Assembly: GCA_963169105.1 (NCBI GenBank)
Contig: OY720639.1
Coordinates: forward strand, 85,666,593-85,730,592
Origin: Ceriagrion tenellum
Lineage: Eukaryota > Arthropoda > Insecta > Odonata > Coenagrionidae
Direction of reading: 5' to 3'
DNA length: 64,000 bases
The position numbers and the translations under genes were made by a program. A model generated the notes under the pieces. The model did no database searches, was not told the origin of the DNA, and saw only the letters and a list, made by a program, of their open reading frames with translations. This document shows, piece by piece, positions 12,401 to 22,879 of this stretch (position 1 is its first letter; every line of letters begins with the position of its first letter).

Positions 12401-13796
12401 TGTTATTATCCTAACAGTTTTTGCGGGCGAGCGTACGAGGTTCTCATTTCAGCTGGGATGAGTGCTGCATGCCAGGTGTGGAATCACCCCGTGCCACACA
12501 GGGTGGCTTACACGATATTTCGAAGATGTAGAAAACCAACATATCGGCAGGTAAATTACAAAAAACATAAAATGTTGCTATGTAGGTACTTTCCACACTG
12601 TTTTATTAATATCGACCATGGTTTCGACAAAATAATGCAAATATTCGAGAGTTATTCCTCTCTTTGATTGTCCATATACTCGAAGCGATGGCTGAGATGG
12701 GGAGGTGAGGGATAGAGGGCAATAGAAGAAAACGAGAAGGTTGGTTGAAAAGGAAGAAAAGGAGTGTGGAATGAAGGTCATGCCTATATGTTAGAATTTC
12801 AAGGAAATAGGGCGGGAGAGGGGGGAGAAAAAAAGAGCGTGAAACGAGATGACAAGGGGAAGGCTATGACGGAAGACAAATATCGTACGTGACATGACGT
12901 AAATAACATCAAAATGTTAATGGCATCAGCTATGAATGTGAGTCAAATTTTTAGTCATTATCAAGGTTGCAATTATTTTTTTAATAAATTCACGATCTCA
13001 CAACGTTCTAGAAAATCTTGGTTCTTTCCCTTACACTGTTCATGTAAACAACATGAGTGGACATGTACACTCATGTGGTTGCAGTCCAATAATTTTTATT
13101 TCAACTTTGAATTTCATGCATCATCTTCCACCAACTTAAACCAGAAACTTTAACTTGTAAATACCCATTGATGAGGAAACGAGTAGGCACAAATTCAGCT
13201 TGATAGGAAGAGTGCCGGTGATCCTTGGGCACGTTAAAAGGTGCGCTACACTTCATTTCAAAGATTATTTACAAAGTGCATTTCCATTTAACGAGTAGTA
13301 AACAAAGTCCTCCCCTATTGGGGCTATAGCCGCCAATCGGAATTTTTAGTAGCGACCTGCGACTCATGGCGAAAATCTACCAATCCAGTAATATCCAAAC
13401 CTGCTTCCAAAACCACGCAAAATTTCGGAGCATATTCTCAAATTCTGAGAAATCGGTGAAAATAACATGAATTCATTAACGAATGTGTCAACTGGACTCA
13501 TTATTTCCAAGTTTAGGGAGGTTACTAACACTTCTGTCGACTAATGCGGATTATTTGATATACTACCTCGGGTCACTTAGAACGGATTTGCTAGAAAATA
13601 GCGGCCGTGTGAAAAGTAACCCAACGACGTGAGGTAGCTAGCATATAAGGAATACCCCGGCGCCACTCTGGGGTCGTCGGCCCTAATAAACGACGGCAAA
13701 TAAGACGTATACTCCAAACCTTATTTTGGCATAGGCAATTTCCCCACAGCAAAAGATACAATTATGAACATTAAATGAGGTAACAATGTTACTCAC
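12401..13796. other. No supported gene
   Basis: The stretch after the LINE remnant shows only short open frames without recognisable motifs. If the minus-strand gene starting at 15127 continues leftwards, part of this is its intron. I looked for a phase-0 acceptor with an open frame and did not find a convincing third exon. Confidence 0.4.
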
Positions 13797-15127
13797 CGCT
13801 GTTTGTTTCATCTGGATTTCCTTCGCGTCCAGCTGGCTGGGTTCTACCACAATCAACACTAACACAACACTATCACCTTCTTCATCAGGATCTTTGTCAC
13901 TGAAATGATAAAAAATCGTATTAATTCAATGCCCTAAGAAACAATATACTAAAAAGTCGTAAAAAGCGTGAATAAATACCAAACGTAAGTACTCCGTATG
14001 ATTTGCAAAATAGTTTCTAGAGTGTATATCCATAGAGGTAATAGAAGTTGTGGAATTATGAAAATCCGAGTCTAACTGCAAGGATGAAGTGGAAATTCTA
14101 GGGCGGTTAAACAGATTCATTCTATGACCTCGTAAGTTTGGAACCAGTCTAATGCAGTCCGCCGCTAATACCTATTTAACTGCAAACTGTAATATCGCCA
14201 AATGGTTCAAGGCTGGGAGGGAGTCAAACGGGGCCATTGAACAACATGAAGTCACTAGGATATTGGCCTTGAACTCATTCGGAAAACCATTCAAAGCATG
14301 GAATAACATCGATGAACGAAAATAAAGAGCGAAATGAGTAAACATTACGAGACAAACAAAGACGATAAGATCAAGACACTAGAAACACCAGGAAAGGTGA
14401 CTGTTGGCGAGATTTTTAATAGAAGTAACCCGAGGTGGCTTTCAAATCAATAAAGGCAAATAATTTTCCCCTAACAAAAATGTAGAAAAATAGATGCCTC
14501 ATCGACTATGCCAAAACTTACTTGTAGGAGTTTTCGAGAACGGCATTAATCTCCAAACTTATCCTAGTTACAATAAAATCCCTTAAAGAGAAACTGGCAT
14601 AACATTTCCACTTTTGCTGTAACCTAATGAATTATTTCGTATAGGTATTCAAATATCATCACTGATTAAGACAATGACACACTCATCTACAAAAGAATAC
14701 AGCCCATTCGCCACGGTCCTAAAAGCTTACCATACACCAAAATTGAATATTATAGAGAGGCATATGGATTTTTAGTTTGAAAGTAATTCAATACGACAGG
14801 CATTAATAGCTAACGGTCCGTAAATCGTAACGGTATATAGCTTCTCTAAGACAACAACCTTACGCCAAGTAAAATCTTACTTGAGTTGCCAAGACGAAAA
14901 AGAAATCAACATTACCGACAGTCGGTAAATAGATTCATTTTATTGAACAACAACGTATTTGCCAACGCGATATATAGTAAGTCGAAAATCTAAGCACAAA
15001 ACACAGCAGTGCGGTGCACGGAAGAAGTAATAAATAAATTCCGAAATATGATTAGCTTTAGATGGTAGTGACTGAGTACTTACCTCCGACCCCGATGACG
15101 AACAAAGCTGAAGTGAACGGAATTCAT
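13797..15127 (-). CDS. Unknown spliced gene, first two coding exons (partial)
   Basis: I do not recognise the product. Exon 1 runs 15127-15084. It starts at an ATG preceded by CpG-containing sequence and encodes MNSVHFSFVRHRGR, ending in a consensus donor CGGAG|GTAAGTACTC. Exon 2 runs 13899-13797, bounded by a strong acceptor (TTTTTTATCATTTCAG) and donor (GCG|GTGAGT). It continues in frame as SDKDPDEEGDSVVLVLIVVE, then PSQLDAKEIQMKQTA. The split codon AG|T joins the two exons, and exon 2 ends in phase 0, giving 49 open codons. Two independent consensus splice borders with matching phase make chance unlikely. No domain is visible: there is an acidic DKDPDEEGD stretch followed by a hydrophobic, beta-strand-like VVLVLIVVE. 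Later exons must lie at or beyond the left side of the window. The gene faces a possible + strand transcript start about 230 bp away. Confidence 0.5.
13900..15083 (-). other. Intron 1 of the unknown minus-strand gene
   Basis: Bounded by GTAAGT at the donor side and TTTCAG at the acceptor side when read on the minus strand. It contains short open frames but no repeat or motif that I can name. Confidence 0.45.
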
Positions 15128-15372
15128 CTGAAGGCCTATAACCGCGTGACTTTAACAGCTGGATGACGTCACCAACGGAAATTTTTTAAATGAAATTAAA
15201 ATATATTGAAATCAAATAGCACAATTAAAATTGATAAATATATTTAGGTTGAATTTTTAGCGAAAGCGTCTTGGAAATATTACTAAGTTATCGTCGATTT
15301 CATTACCATTGTATTATTTAGGATTCCCGCCTTTAACGCCATTGGCTAATGTGCAAGATGGCGCTAAGTAGG
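15128..15372. promoter_or_regulatory. Candidate divergent promoter with CRE, CCAAT, E2F-like and YY1-like sites
   Basis: Between the minus-strand start codon at 15127 and a + strand ATG at 15358 lie several core promoter words. These are TGACGTCA near 15165 (CRE palindrome), ATTCCCGCC at 15323 (E2F-like), ATTGG near 15341 (inverted CCAAT) and AAGATGGCG at 15355 (YY1-like, which often overlaps a start codon). On the + strand ATGGCGCTAAGTAG is followed by GTATGTG, a good donor, so it could be a very short first coding exon (MALSR). I could not trace a second + strand exon. The arrangement suggests a bidirectional promoter. The motif matches are short and could be partly fortuitous. Confidence 0.45.
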
Positions 15373-15800
15373 TATGTGTTTTTAACTGCTCCGGGGAAGT
15401 AATTTGGAAAAGCTACAAATATTGAAAACAAGCGATACACTACGTAAATACCTTTTAATTCTTTTTAAGCAATGAAGAAAGTTAAAAGTAACTCTCGAGA
15501 AAATTATAGAGCCAAACGGACTTCAGAAGGAGGGTTAAAATTTAGTGATAATAATGGCTGGGTGTCGTCATATGCTGAAACTTTTGAAATATAACATATT
15601 TGAAATCAAACTTTATTGGAATCTTTAGGATAATTAAATAAAATAATGCATTTGCTTTCATTTTTAGGATGTATTTGTCGGCAGTAATACACCATTATTG
15701 AAGAAAGTGAATTTTTATTATATTGAGGATTCCCGCCTTGAATATCGTTGACAAATAACAAGATGGCGTAAACAGGCATTTAAAAACTGTTCCGCAATCC
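15300..15800 (+). repeat. Diverged duplication of the promoter core, ~405 bp apart
   Basis: AGGATTCCCGCCTT at about 15321 recurs at about 15726. AAGATGGCG at 15355 recurs at 15760. Intervening words and the following TTTTTAACTG/TTAAAAACTG and CTGCTCCG/CTGTTCCG are also shared. The second copy reads ATGGCGTAA, so the ATG is closed at once, and the GTATGT donor is lost. It looks like an old duplicate that no longer encodes the short exon. Confidence 0.55.
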
Positions 15801-17155
15801 ACAAGGTTATTAATTTAATTGATTGGTGCTTGGCTCTAAGGATATTCACTCCTGAGAAAATTGAAAAATCAGTTATTCTTCGAGAGAAAAGAGGTCTCAA
15901 GAAGTAAAAGATCGTTTATACCTCATCGCCGACGCTCCAAAAATAAGTATATTTTTTAGAGAAGAATGCTTTAATGAAAATGTTTAAGAAAACATCGTTT
16001 GATTAAAATACCAAACCAAATGTAAATTACCAAATGCTTATGAATTTACTCTAGCCAAGAAGAAGGAATTATGCATTTATTACGTGACATTAGTGAGTCA
16101 TCAACGATGTAGAATTTCTTAATATCTCTCTTCTCCTTATGAGAATGATCCATTGTAATAAAAGAAGCCAAGAAAGAATCATCAAAATTGTTAAAATAAA
16201 TCAATTTTAGGAAGGCCTATTGACATCTGAAATTTAATATAAAAATGTAATTTACTATTCTGTCTTTTTAACTGTCTTAACAGATGCATTCTAAGCATTT
16301 GTCGAATTGTTGATTTGCTTTTTGCCACTTGAATCCAATGCAAGGGTAAGAATCAGTAATTCATACGCCCGGTAGATACCGGTCATTGTGACTTTTCTAC
16401 CAAGTTAAACTTATTTTAGTACCTATTGACAGTAGTTATTCTCTGGCATCCGAATGTACGTTTGTCACCATGGTAATGTAAGCCATTGTAATTAACGATA
16501 AGTTACCGAGAGGTGAATAAAAACAAATATATTTTACGTTAAAGCTTGTAAATATCAGTTTTACCAAGGTGACTAAAGAAAGGTTCGAATGCGGGTGGAA
16601 AAGACTTGCGATTTATATTACGGTGAGGAGCTATTGGAGCTAATCGGAATTAGAAACAGCAATTCACCTAAATGAGCGAATATAACTTCTGGGAAAATCG
16701 ATAGATAAACTAAACCAATGAAACAATTCACTCATTTACAAATTTGTCTTTGACAACCAACAATTTTTAATCCTCACGAGGGGAATTAAAATGACTGCAT
16801 ATATATATTAAATCATTAGCTAAAAAGAAAATAAATTAGAGAGATCAAAAACCCACTCTTCTGCTTGATTCCAATTTACAATTCCTGTAGATGAATTGAA
16901 ATTGGACAGGATTGTACAACGATGCAACAAAAAGTTCAAAAAAACTGGCCAACCTGAGTAAGAATTTAATCCTCGCTCTTCGTCACTATTCCCTTTCTTG
17001 GTCCGCTGACACGTCATCTCAAGCACTAGCCTCGTAGGTCACACAATGACCTGACGCATGTAACTCGTCAATGCGAGCGATCGCATATTTCTTGTAATTC
17101 ACATTTTTCTTAATCACAAGAACACTTGAACGCACCGCAAAAAATGCCAAAAACA
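15801..17155. other. No supported gene
   Basis: AT-rich sequence with short frames only. It could be an intron of a + strand transcript starting at 15358 or the 3' side of the minus-strand exon ending at 17156. Confidence 0.4.
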
Positions 17156-17353
17156 TCACTTGCTGGGCTGTAAATTTGCCATGAGGAAAGCTTCTATATT
17201 CCTCAGTGGGATATCCAAGATTATGTCATTGATGGCTCGAAGGCTCCCGCGGTGCTCCGGTATTATGGGCTGCATTTCTGGACGTTTCACCTCATTGTTG
17301 TTTTCGATGACAACAGTTTCGCCTGCGTTCCAGCAGGTGTCTTTTGGTTGAAA
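17156..17353 (-). CDS. Possible terminal coding exon of an unknown gene
   Basis: Read on the minus strand, a good acceptor (TTTTTATGACTACAG) is followed at 17353 by 65 open codons and a TGA at 17158-17156. The predicted peptide begins FQPKDTCWNAGETVVIEN. It continues with PEMQPIIPEHRGSLRAIND and IILDIPLRNIEAFLMANLQ. Composition is protein-like, but I do not recognise a family. Upstream on the minus strand, an ATG at 17883 gives MARYTHWILWLRSL before GTAAAA, which would join in phase 0. An alternative donor, CCTAAG|GTAAAC, lies nearer. The gene model is therefore uncertain and the exon may be a chance frame. Confidence 0.3.
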   Translation of the reverse strand, partial: FQPKDTCWNAGETVVIENNNEVKRPEMQPIIPEHRGSLRAINDIILDIPLRNIEAFLMANLQPSK

Positions 17354-17359
17354 CTGTAG

Positions 17360-18880
17360 TCATAAAAAGTGAAAGCACCTTTTAAATGTCGGAGGAAGAA
17401 TTACCATGAAACGCATGAGTGTTATTAAACTATACGCAGATTTCAACCGCTGGGAAAGTCGACGGTTTACCTTAGGTGTCTTCTTACGCTAGGTAAAACT
17501 TTGAATACTTTAAAAATGTCTCCTCTAAAAACACACGTTCGCCTCCAACTTGTGAAGAACGAGTAGAATTTTAAACTCCGTCAACGAAGTGGCTAGGCAC
17601 AACAGAATTTTTGCACGCACTCAAGAGTATCAAAACTGACTAACAGCGACCACTAGTCACAGCTAGCTTCTGTACACATTTTCCGAAACTGGTAGGACTT
17701 CTCTCACTTGGCACTGGTAAGTACGACTGATTGCGTTAAAGTGATCCTCTTGAGTTTGTGACGCATTCTTTCAGCTGTGTCTCCCGAGAGAAACGAACCC
17801 TATACTAATTCACGGAAGGAGACTTGAACAGCAAGTTTTACTAACGAACGAAGCCATAAAATCCAATGCGTATATCTCGCCATTGCACACGCACGTTCGG
17901 ACTGTGCAACCGCAACGGAGAGGAAATTCAACTGGGGCAAAACATTAGTGAACCGTTCAAGTAGAGAGAGAGAGGGAGTATCAAGTAGAGAGGGATGATG
18001 GTTACCATGTCGGGAAAATATAGCAATTGGACCTCATCCTAGATTCCGACGGGGGCGTTATGGCATGGGATATGATAATTATCATCTTTGGTCATTGATC
18101 ATAAAAACGTCACTGACTATTGAAGTTGTATTATTACTTTGGGTAAACTGGGGACGGCGACCGACAGGACATTGAACACTGATAGATTATTAACCTCAAT
18201 GCGGTGTGCAATACCACAGAGGAAGCATTTATCGTATTGACCGTGATTACAACACAGATACCTCGCCGAGTGTTCACACGCAACCGAAGTGTCCTTATCA
18301 ATATGGTTTTTTTTTTTGAGGATATTAAAGATCAAAATATGAAATACTGCTGGATACATAAAGTCACAGAGGCAGTCCAAATCATGCGCTAAGCCCCAGA
18401 GTCCGCGAGGTTTTTACCAATCACCTTTGAACTCTTAGAGATGAATGAATGGATTGATGAATTTATTACTCCAAATTATTTCAATGTACAAATTTTGTTA
18501 CAAAACAATGAAAGGAGCTTTAGGTAGCTTCAATGGTTAAAAAAACCAGTGTGGAAGCTACCATCCTTAAATTTAATGCGAGGCTAGTTACACAAAAATT
18601 TAACTTTTTTTAATTATAAATATGCATCATTGAATATGACACGTGGCAAAAACAGAACTTGTGAAAACAAATAAGAAGAGATAAATACAAAAGAGCAAAC
18701 AAGATTTTTTTTTACATGCTGGTTTCAGAAACTGACAATAAACAAAGTAAACATAGTACAAAGTATAACTTATAGACAAAAAATGACTTTTTCTCCTTTA
18801 GACAAAAAATGTAAAGTAAATAAATAAATAAATATAAATATATAAATATAAGTATATGTATATAATATAATAATTAATAT
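17360..18880. other. CpG-containing stretch, possible 5' region of the minus-strand gene
   Basis: The part from 17560 to 17960 has more CG dinucleotides than the surroundings and ends in a GA-rich repeat near 17967-17980. It could be the promoter and 5' leader of the minus-strand exon at 17156-17353. From 18440 on the sequence is AT-rich. I see no other gene. Confidence 0.35.
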
Positions 18881-18888
18881 AAATATAT

Positions 18889-19080
18889 GTGGTTCGATTC
18901 CCGGTGCAGACGAATTTTTTCTGCTTGGAATCGGCCATCTTTACATCTTCACACCACCATTGTGTCTGTTGATTTTATGTGTTCCTATCCACTTCCTTTC
19001 TACCTTTCTGTATAAACATTTATGTGAGAATTTGCCGCTGAGCGGTCTGAGTGAATGAACGAACGATTATATATATAATA
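18889..19080 (+). mobile_element. SINE-like fragment with a tRNA B box
   Basis: GGTTCGATTCCCGGTGCAGA at 18891 is an intact RNA polymerase III B box as found in tRNA-derived SINEs. Unrelated sequence follows, closing in an (AT)n run at about 19068-19085. An A box is not visible because the upstream 60 bp are a TATAAATA-type low-complexity tract, so the copy is probably 5'-truncated. I found no paired copy elsewhere in the window to confirm the length. Confidence 0.5.
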
Positions 19081-19085
19081 TATAT

Positions 19086-20984
19086 TCACTCACACACATC
19101 AAATCAAATCAAATGAGCGCTCTTTGACAAAATTTTAGGTTACCGGGACTGGGCACGGCATTACGTTCGCAGGGCCCGTGCTAAAAATTCCACTGAGGAA
19201 AACCAGTCACCTTAACATCGATTCTAACATGGATCTCTCGATACAGCACCGACTACTTAAATAACGTACAAATCCTACGCTTCCTCCGAAGCATCTTTCT
19301 GTAGCCACCGCACCCTAATGTCCCTCGGCCACTTGCATTGCTTTACTGCCCTGTTGCCGTGGCACACGCAACCGCTCGAAGAAAAGGGCTCTAGTCTATC
19401 GTTTCCAGATGTTGAGAACAAAGAGGGAAGGACGCAACTCCGGATGGAGGACTTGAGCTTTTCCGAGAACTATTCGCACGTAAGCTAGCCAGAGGGGTGC
19501 ATTAGCGTGGTTGTTTAGATGTGTTTGCGGAGCGTGCGTGAACGCGGAGGAGCAAAGGAGTTGCCTTCGGCTGTAATCTTCCACTTCGGCTTTAATACAA
19601 CGAGAATTCCCTTTAAGTTTCACCCTTTTTAGGGGGTAAGTTAATTCCACTGTTTCCATTTACTGAATTTTCATCATTGTTTCGTATATAAAGGACTGCT
19701 TGCTGAATCCCCATTCCATATCCGAGTATCCTCGTGGAGTCGCCCACAGATATACTGCGGCAGAATTATGGGAAACTGATAAAAAAATTTGAACTCTCCA
19801 CGTTAAATAAAACGTTATGTCATGGAATAACATTCGATTGCAGTCTTTTTGCGCATCCTCCAAATCAAATCAGGGAGTATAATGAAATTTCTGTCCTATT
19901 CTTTCTTTTCATTATTGTTTCCAATCTTCAAGTTAGTAATTGATATCGTCAAAAACTTTCTTCTTTGTGATGAGCGTAGCCTCCAATATGTAGCGACAAT
20001 AATCACGTACCTATAACTTCTCATCCACATCCAATATTCAGTTTTTCTTCGAATAGCGCGGGAAATGTGGTAGTGCGGTACGGCGGAGTTCTAAAAATTT
20101 ACGAAATATCTATATTCATATATTCAAAAATATTCTACTTCAGTTAGTTAATTATTCTACTTAAGTATGAGTAACTCACACGGGAAAGGACATTTTACAG
20201 CAGCTGAGTTCCCTGTATTTCTCGAAGTCAAAACTAACTTTGTGAATAAATTCCAAAGTTGTATATTCTTGGCATACTTGAATGAATTTTCTCGAAGTAG
20301 TAGCCAAATCTGCCAATCTAAAGTTACTCAATTAAATCAAGTAATTATTAGATCTTCAGGATAAAATACCGAATTATACATGACGGAAATTAGCGATAGA
20401 AAGGGAGCAGAAGACAACTCCGTTAATATTTGAGGTAGAAATTCGCTTGAAATTTGCCAACGCTCGGCAAAATACAAGGAATTCATCTCAATGTTTAAAA
20501 TTTTGTGATATCTAACGAACATTTACTTTAAAAAAACCACTGCACATAAAATCAGGGACGGCGAACGCATGCTGAGAAGTGGTCGCTAAAGGGTTGGAGG
20601 GTCGAGCGGTTTTTGGCAAAGGATCGACTAGTTTGGGAAGTCTCGAAGGGGGAAGAGGACACTCTTCCCAAATGTGCTTTCCCACCCCTCTAAACACCCC
20701 GCACTTTCTTCTCACACAAGTTCTTTTGCGTTTGGAAAACGCCGACTGCTGCAACAGTCGGAATCATGATGCTCGGCGCAAAAGGGTAAAACATGAGATG
20801 TCAATTAGTTGAGTAGGGTACGGACTTTATTTCGAACTCGTGGCTCGTCACAATTTTCTGTGTTAATATCCGCGTATTTGGGAATAAATTTTGTCATGCA
20901 CTGGCCCGGTGAGCATAAGCGGAGCAATGTGAGCGAAAACTGACGGTGAAGATCGAGCGCGCAATCTCACTAAAAAATAATGGT
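19086..20984. other. No supported gene
   Basis: A mixture of moderately GC-rich patches (19130-19400, 20540-20830) and AT-rich sequence. At about 20738-20760 there is a perfect small hairpin, CCGACTG-CTGCAA-CAGTCGG. Short open frames in both directions show no recognisable domain. Confidence 0.35.
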
Positions 20985-21209
20985 TCAATTATTATTGCTG
21001 CGAATCTGAAAGAAAAACATTAGTTGAAGATAGATAATTTTATACTTCTTGACCACTGCTCCATGGAATACATAAGCCGCTGTACCTGCTAATAGCAGAA
21101 TCAGCTTTGACTTTTCTCGGATGATGCTGATGATCGGCGCAGTGACTCGGATGATTGACGCGGTCGAAATTAACCTCGCAATCTGTTCACCACTTCCACT
21201 TTCCGCCAT
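20985..21209 (-). CDS. Possible small single-pass membrane protein
   Basis: An ATG at 21209 in a favourable context (AACGATGGCGG) opens 74 codons. The peptide starts MAESGSGEQIARLISTASI. It has an Ile/Ala-rich amphipathic stretch, then SKLILLLAGTAAYVFHGAVV, a plausible transmembrane segment ending in KKYK. I do not recognise the family. The end may be altered by splicing: a possible 40 nt intron runs from GTATAAAA to TTTTTCTTTCAG just after the KK, which would replace the tail with about 40 other codons. A short upstream open frame sits in the presumed leader. Support is composition, start context and hydropathy only. Confidence 0.3.
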   Translation of the reverse strand: MAESGSGEQIARLISTASIIRVTAPIISIIREKSKLILLLAGTAAYVFHGAVVKKYKIIYLQLMFFFQIRSNNN

Positions 21210-22540
21210 CGTTAACGTTTTTTTGTCAATGCTTCACTTCCCTAACGATTTGCTGTTGATATCGTTGATATAATTGCTAGTGTTAGACATGATTTAGGAT
21301 GAATAGGTACACGCAGATAGCAGATAATTTTACTTCAAAATGCCACCAAGTATAAAAAATGGGCGCACCTTTTCAGGTATAGCTGACTTGGGTTTAGGTA
21401 GAGTTTTAGGACAGAGGTTAAGGTAGGTTACTTTCCCCTTGAAAAGAGCTCAATGCTCTAGTTGCCTACCCTCAATACTATTCCCCTCATACACTCCCTT
21501 CATTGCTGTTAACTCTACCTGACGAATATCCCAGATTTCTTCATAAAAAGCAAATACCTGGGTGTCTTGTGGCACGGCTATTTCTGCGGATTTAATTCCA
21601 CGGAATGGATCATATGTCTGCCTGTTCGAATTTTGGAGTTTTTGGATCCATCTCTACGCTGGAAAATAAATTATTGCAAGTTCTAAGTATTTATCACTTA
21701 TTTATTTCACTTTAGTCATTGCTATAGATGCTTGGACTAATGCTGATTTTAATTTATCTTTTTTTAGAAGTTGTACATTCACGTGCAATATTAAAAGACA
21801 TAAATAAAGGATCCTTCCAAGAATATGCTGCAGAGTGGTTACGCCAAGCAAATTACCGCTTGAAGAAGGCTGAGAAGGATGCTTAGTTTTAGTTAGACGT
21901 TTAAGGATGTTTAGTTTTAGTTCGATGTTCAAGGATGTTAATTTTATTTATTCAAGGATGTTATTCAAGGAAGTTAATGTTATTTGTTCAAGGATGCTTT
22001 GTATTTTTTCACGGATTTTTCTACATAAAAATATAAATTTGCATACTTTGCCAAGAAATATTTCGTGTGATCACTTCTCTTTTCTCAACACCTGATTATG
22101 TGTTACTTGCTAATTAAAGAGTTTTATTTGCAATTGGAATTTCTTTTTCCACCTCAGTCTTCACCCTTCAGTAATTTATTTCCTTTTACCAAGTTATAAT
22201 TATTTGCCATTATAATTTTGTGTCATCCACACTTCTATAAGAGAAAATTCAGGTGGGTCTTTCTGAAGCTTATTATAGCAAACAGCAGTATTAGGTAAAT
22301 TGAATATATTTCAATAAAATTTCATGTTGATAATTAGCTGAAATAGACCAATATATAGTATGATACTGATCAGTTGGATGATTTTGAGAAAAAATATGTG
22401 CGCAATCGTACCTAACTATGAATTGAAACTGGATTGAGAAAACAAAAGGATGAACAAAATGCAGGTGTGTTCACCTTTTGTGTTCCCAATCCCGTTTCCA
22501 TTCCTAGTTTTGTACGCTAGTATTCAAGGCATTGGAGAAA
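21210..22540. other. AT-rich stretch with a small internal repeat
   Basis: No gene supported. Near 21895-22000 the phrase TTCAAGGATG(TTA) recurs about five times at irregular spacings of roughly 12-35 bp, a short degenerate tandem repeat. Confidence 0.45.
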
Positions 22541-22549
22541 AAATACTAA

Positions 22550-22870
22550 TTTGATGCCCAAATATATGCTACGTTTATGCTGAAACATATGCTAGGCTAA
22601 TGCTAAAAAATATGCTGGGCATAAGCTCAAACATATGCTAGGCTTATGCCGAGACAAATGCCAAGTTCATCCCCTAAACATTCTCAGCACATGCTGAGCA
22701 TATGCTGTCTAACATTGTTACAAAATATGCCGGGCATATATGCTACACATAAATGTGGAGCATATCCTCAGCATATGCCTTGCCAGACATATACATTGGG
22801 TCAGCATATGCTCAGCATGGATTCTACACTTGGAACATATTTGTCAAAAATATTCTAAGCATGTGCTGGA
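22550..22870. repeat. Degenerate palindromic repeat built on CATATGCT / AGCATATG
   Basis: Over about 320 bp the words ATATGCT, GCATATG, CATAAGC and TATGCCGGGCATA recur more than fifteen times in both orientations. Examples are CATATGCTAGGC, GCTGAGCATATGCT, GCCGGGCATATATGC and CAGCATATGCTCAGCATG. Spacing is irregular, so it is not a simple tandem satellite. The block is dense in self-complementary words and could fold extensively. I cannot assign it to a known element. Confidence 0.7.
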
Positions 22871-22879
22871 AACAAATTG

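Noticed and set aside
18889..18912. A genuine tRNA gene
   Set aside because: Only the B box is present. There is no A box, anticodon arm or acceptor stem, so a SINE fragment is the better reading.
19396..19659. 87-codon minus-strand frame starting METVELTYPLKRVKLKGN
   Set aside because: It has an ATG, but no splice borders, neighbours or motif support it, and its length is within chance for this GC-richer patch.
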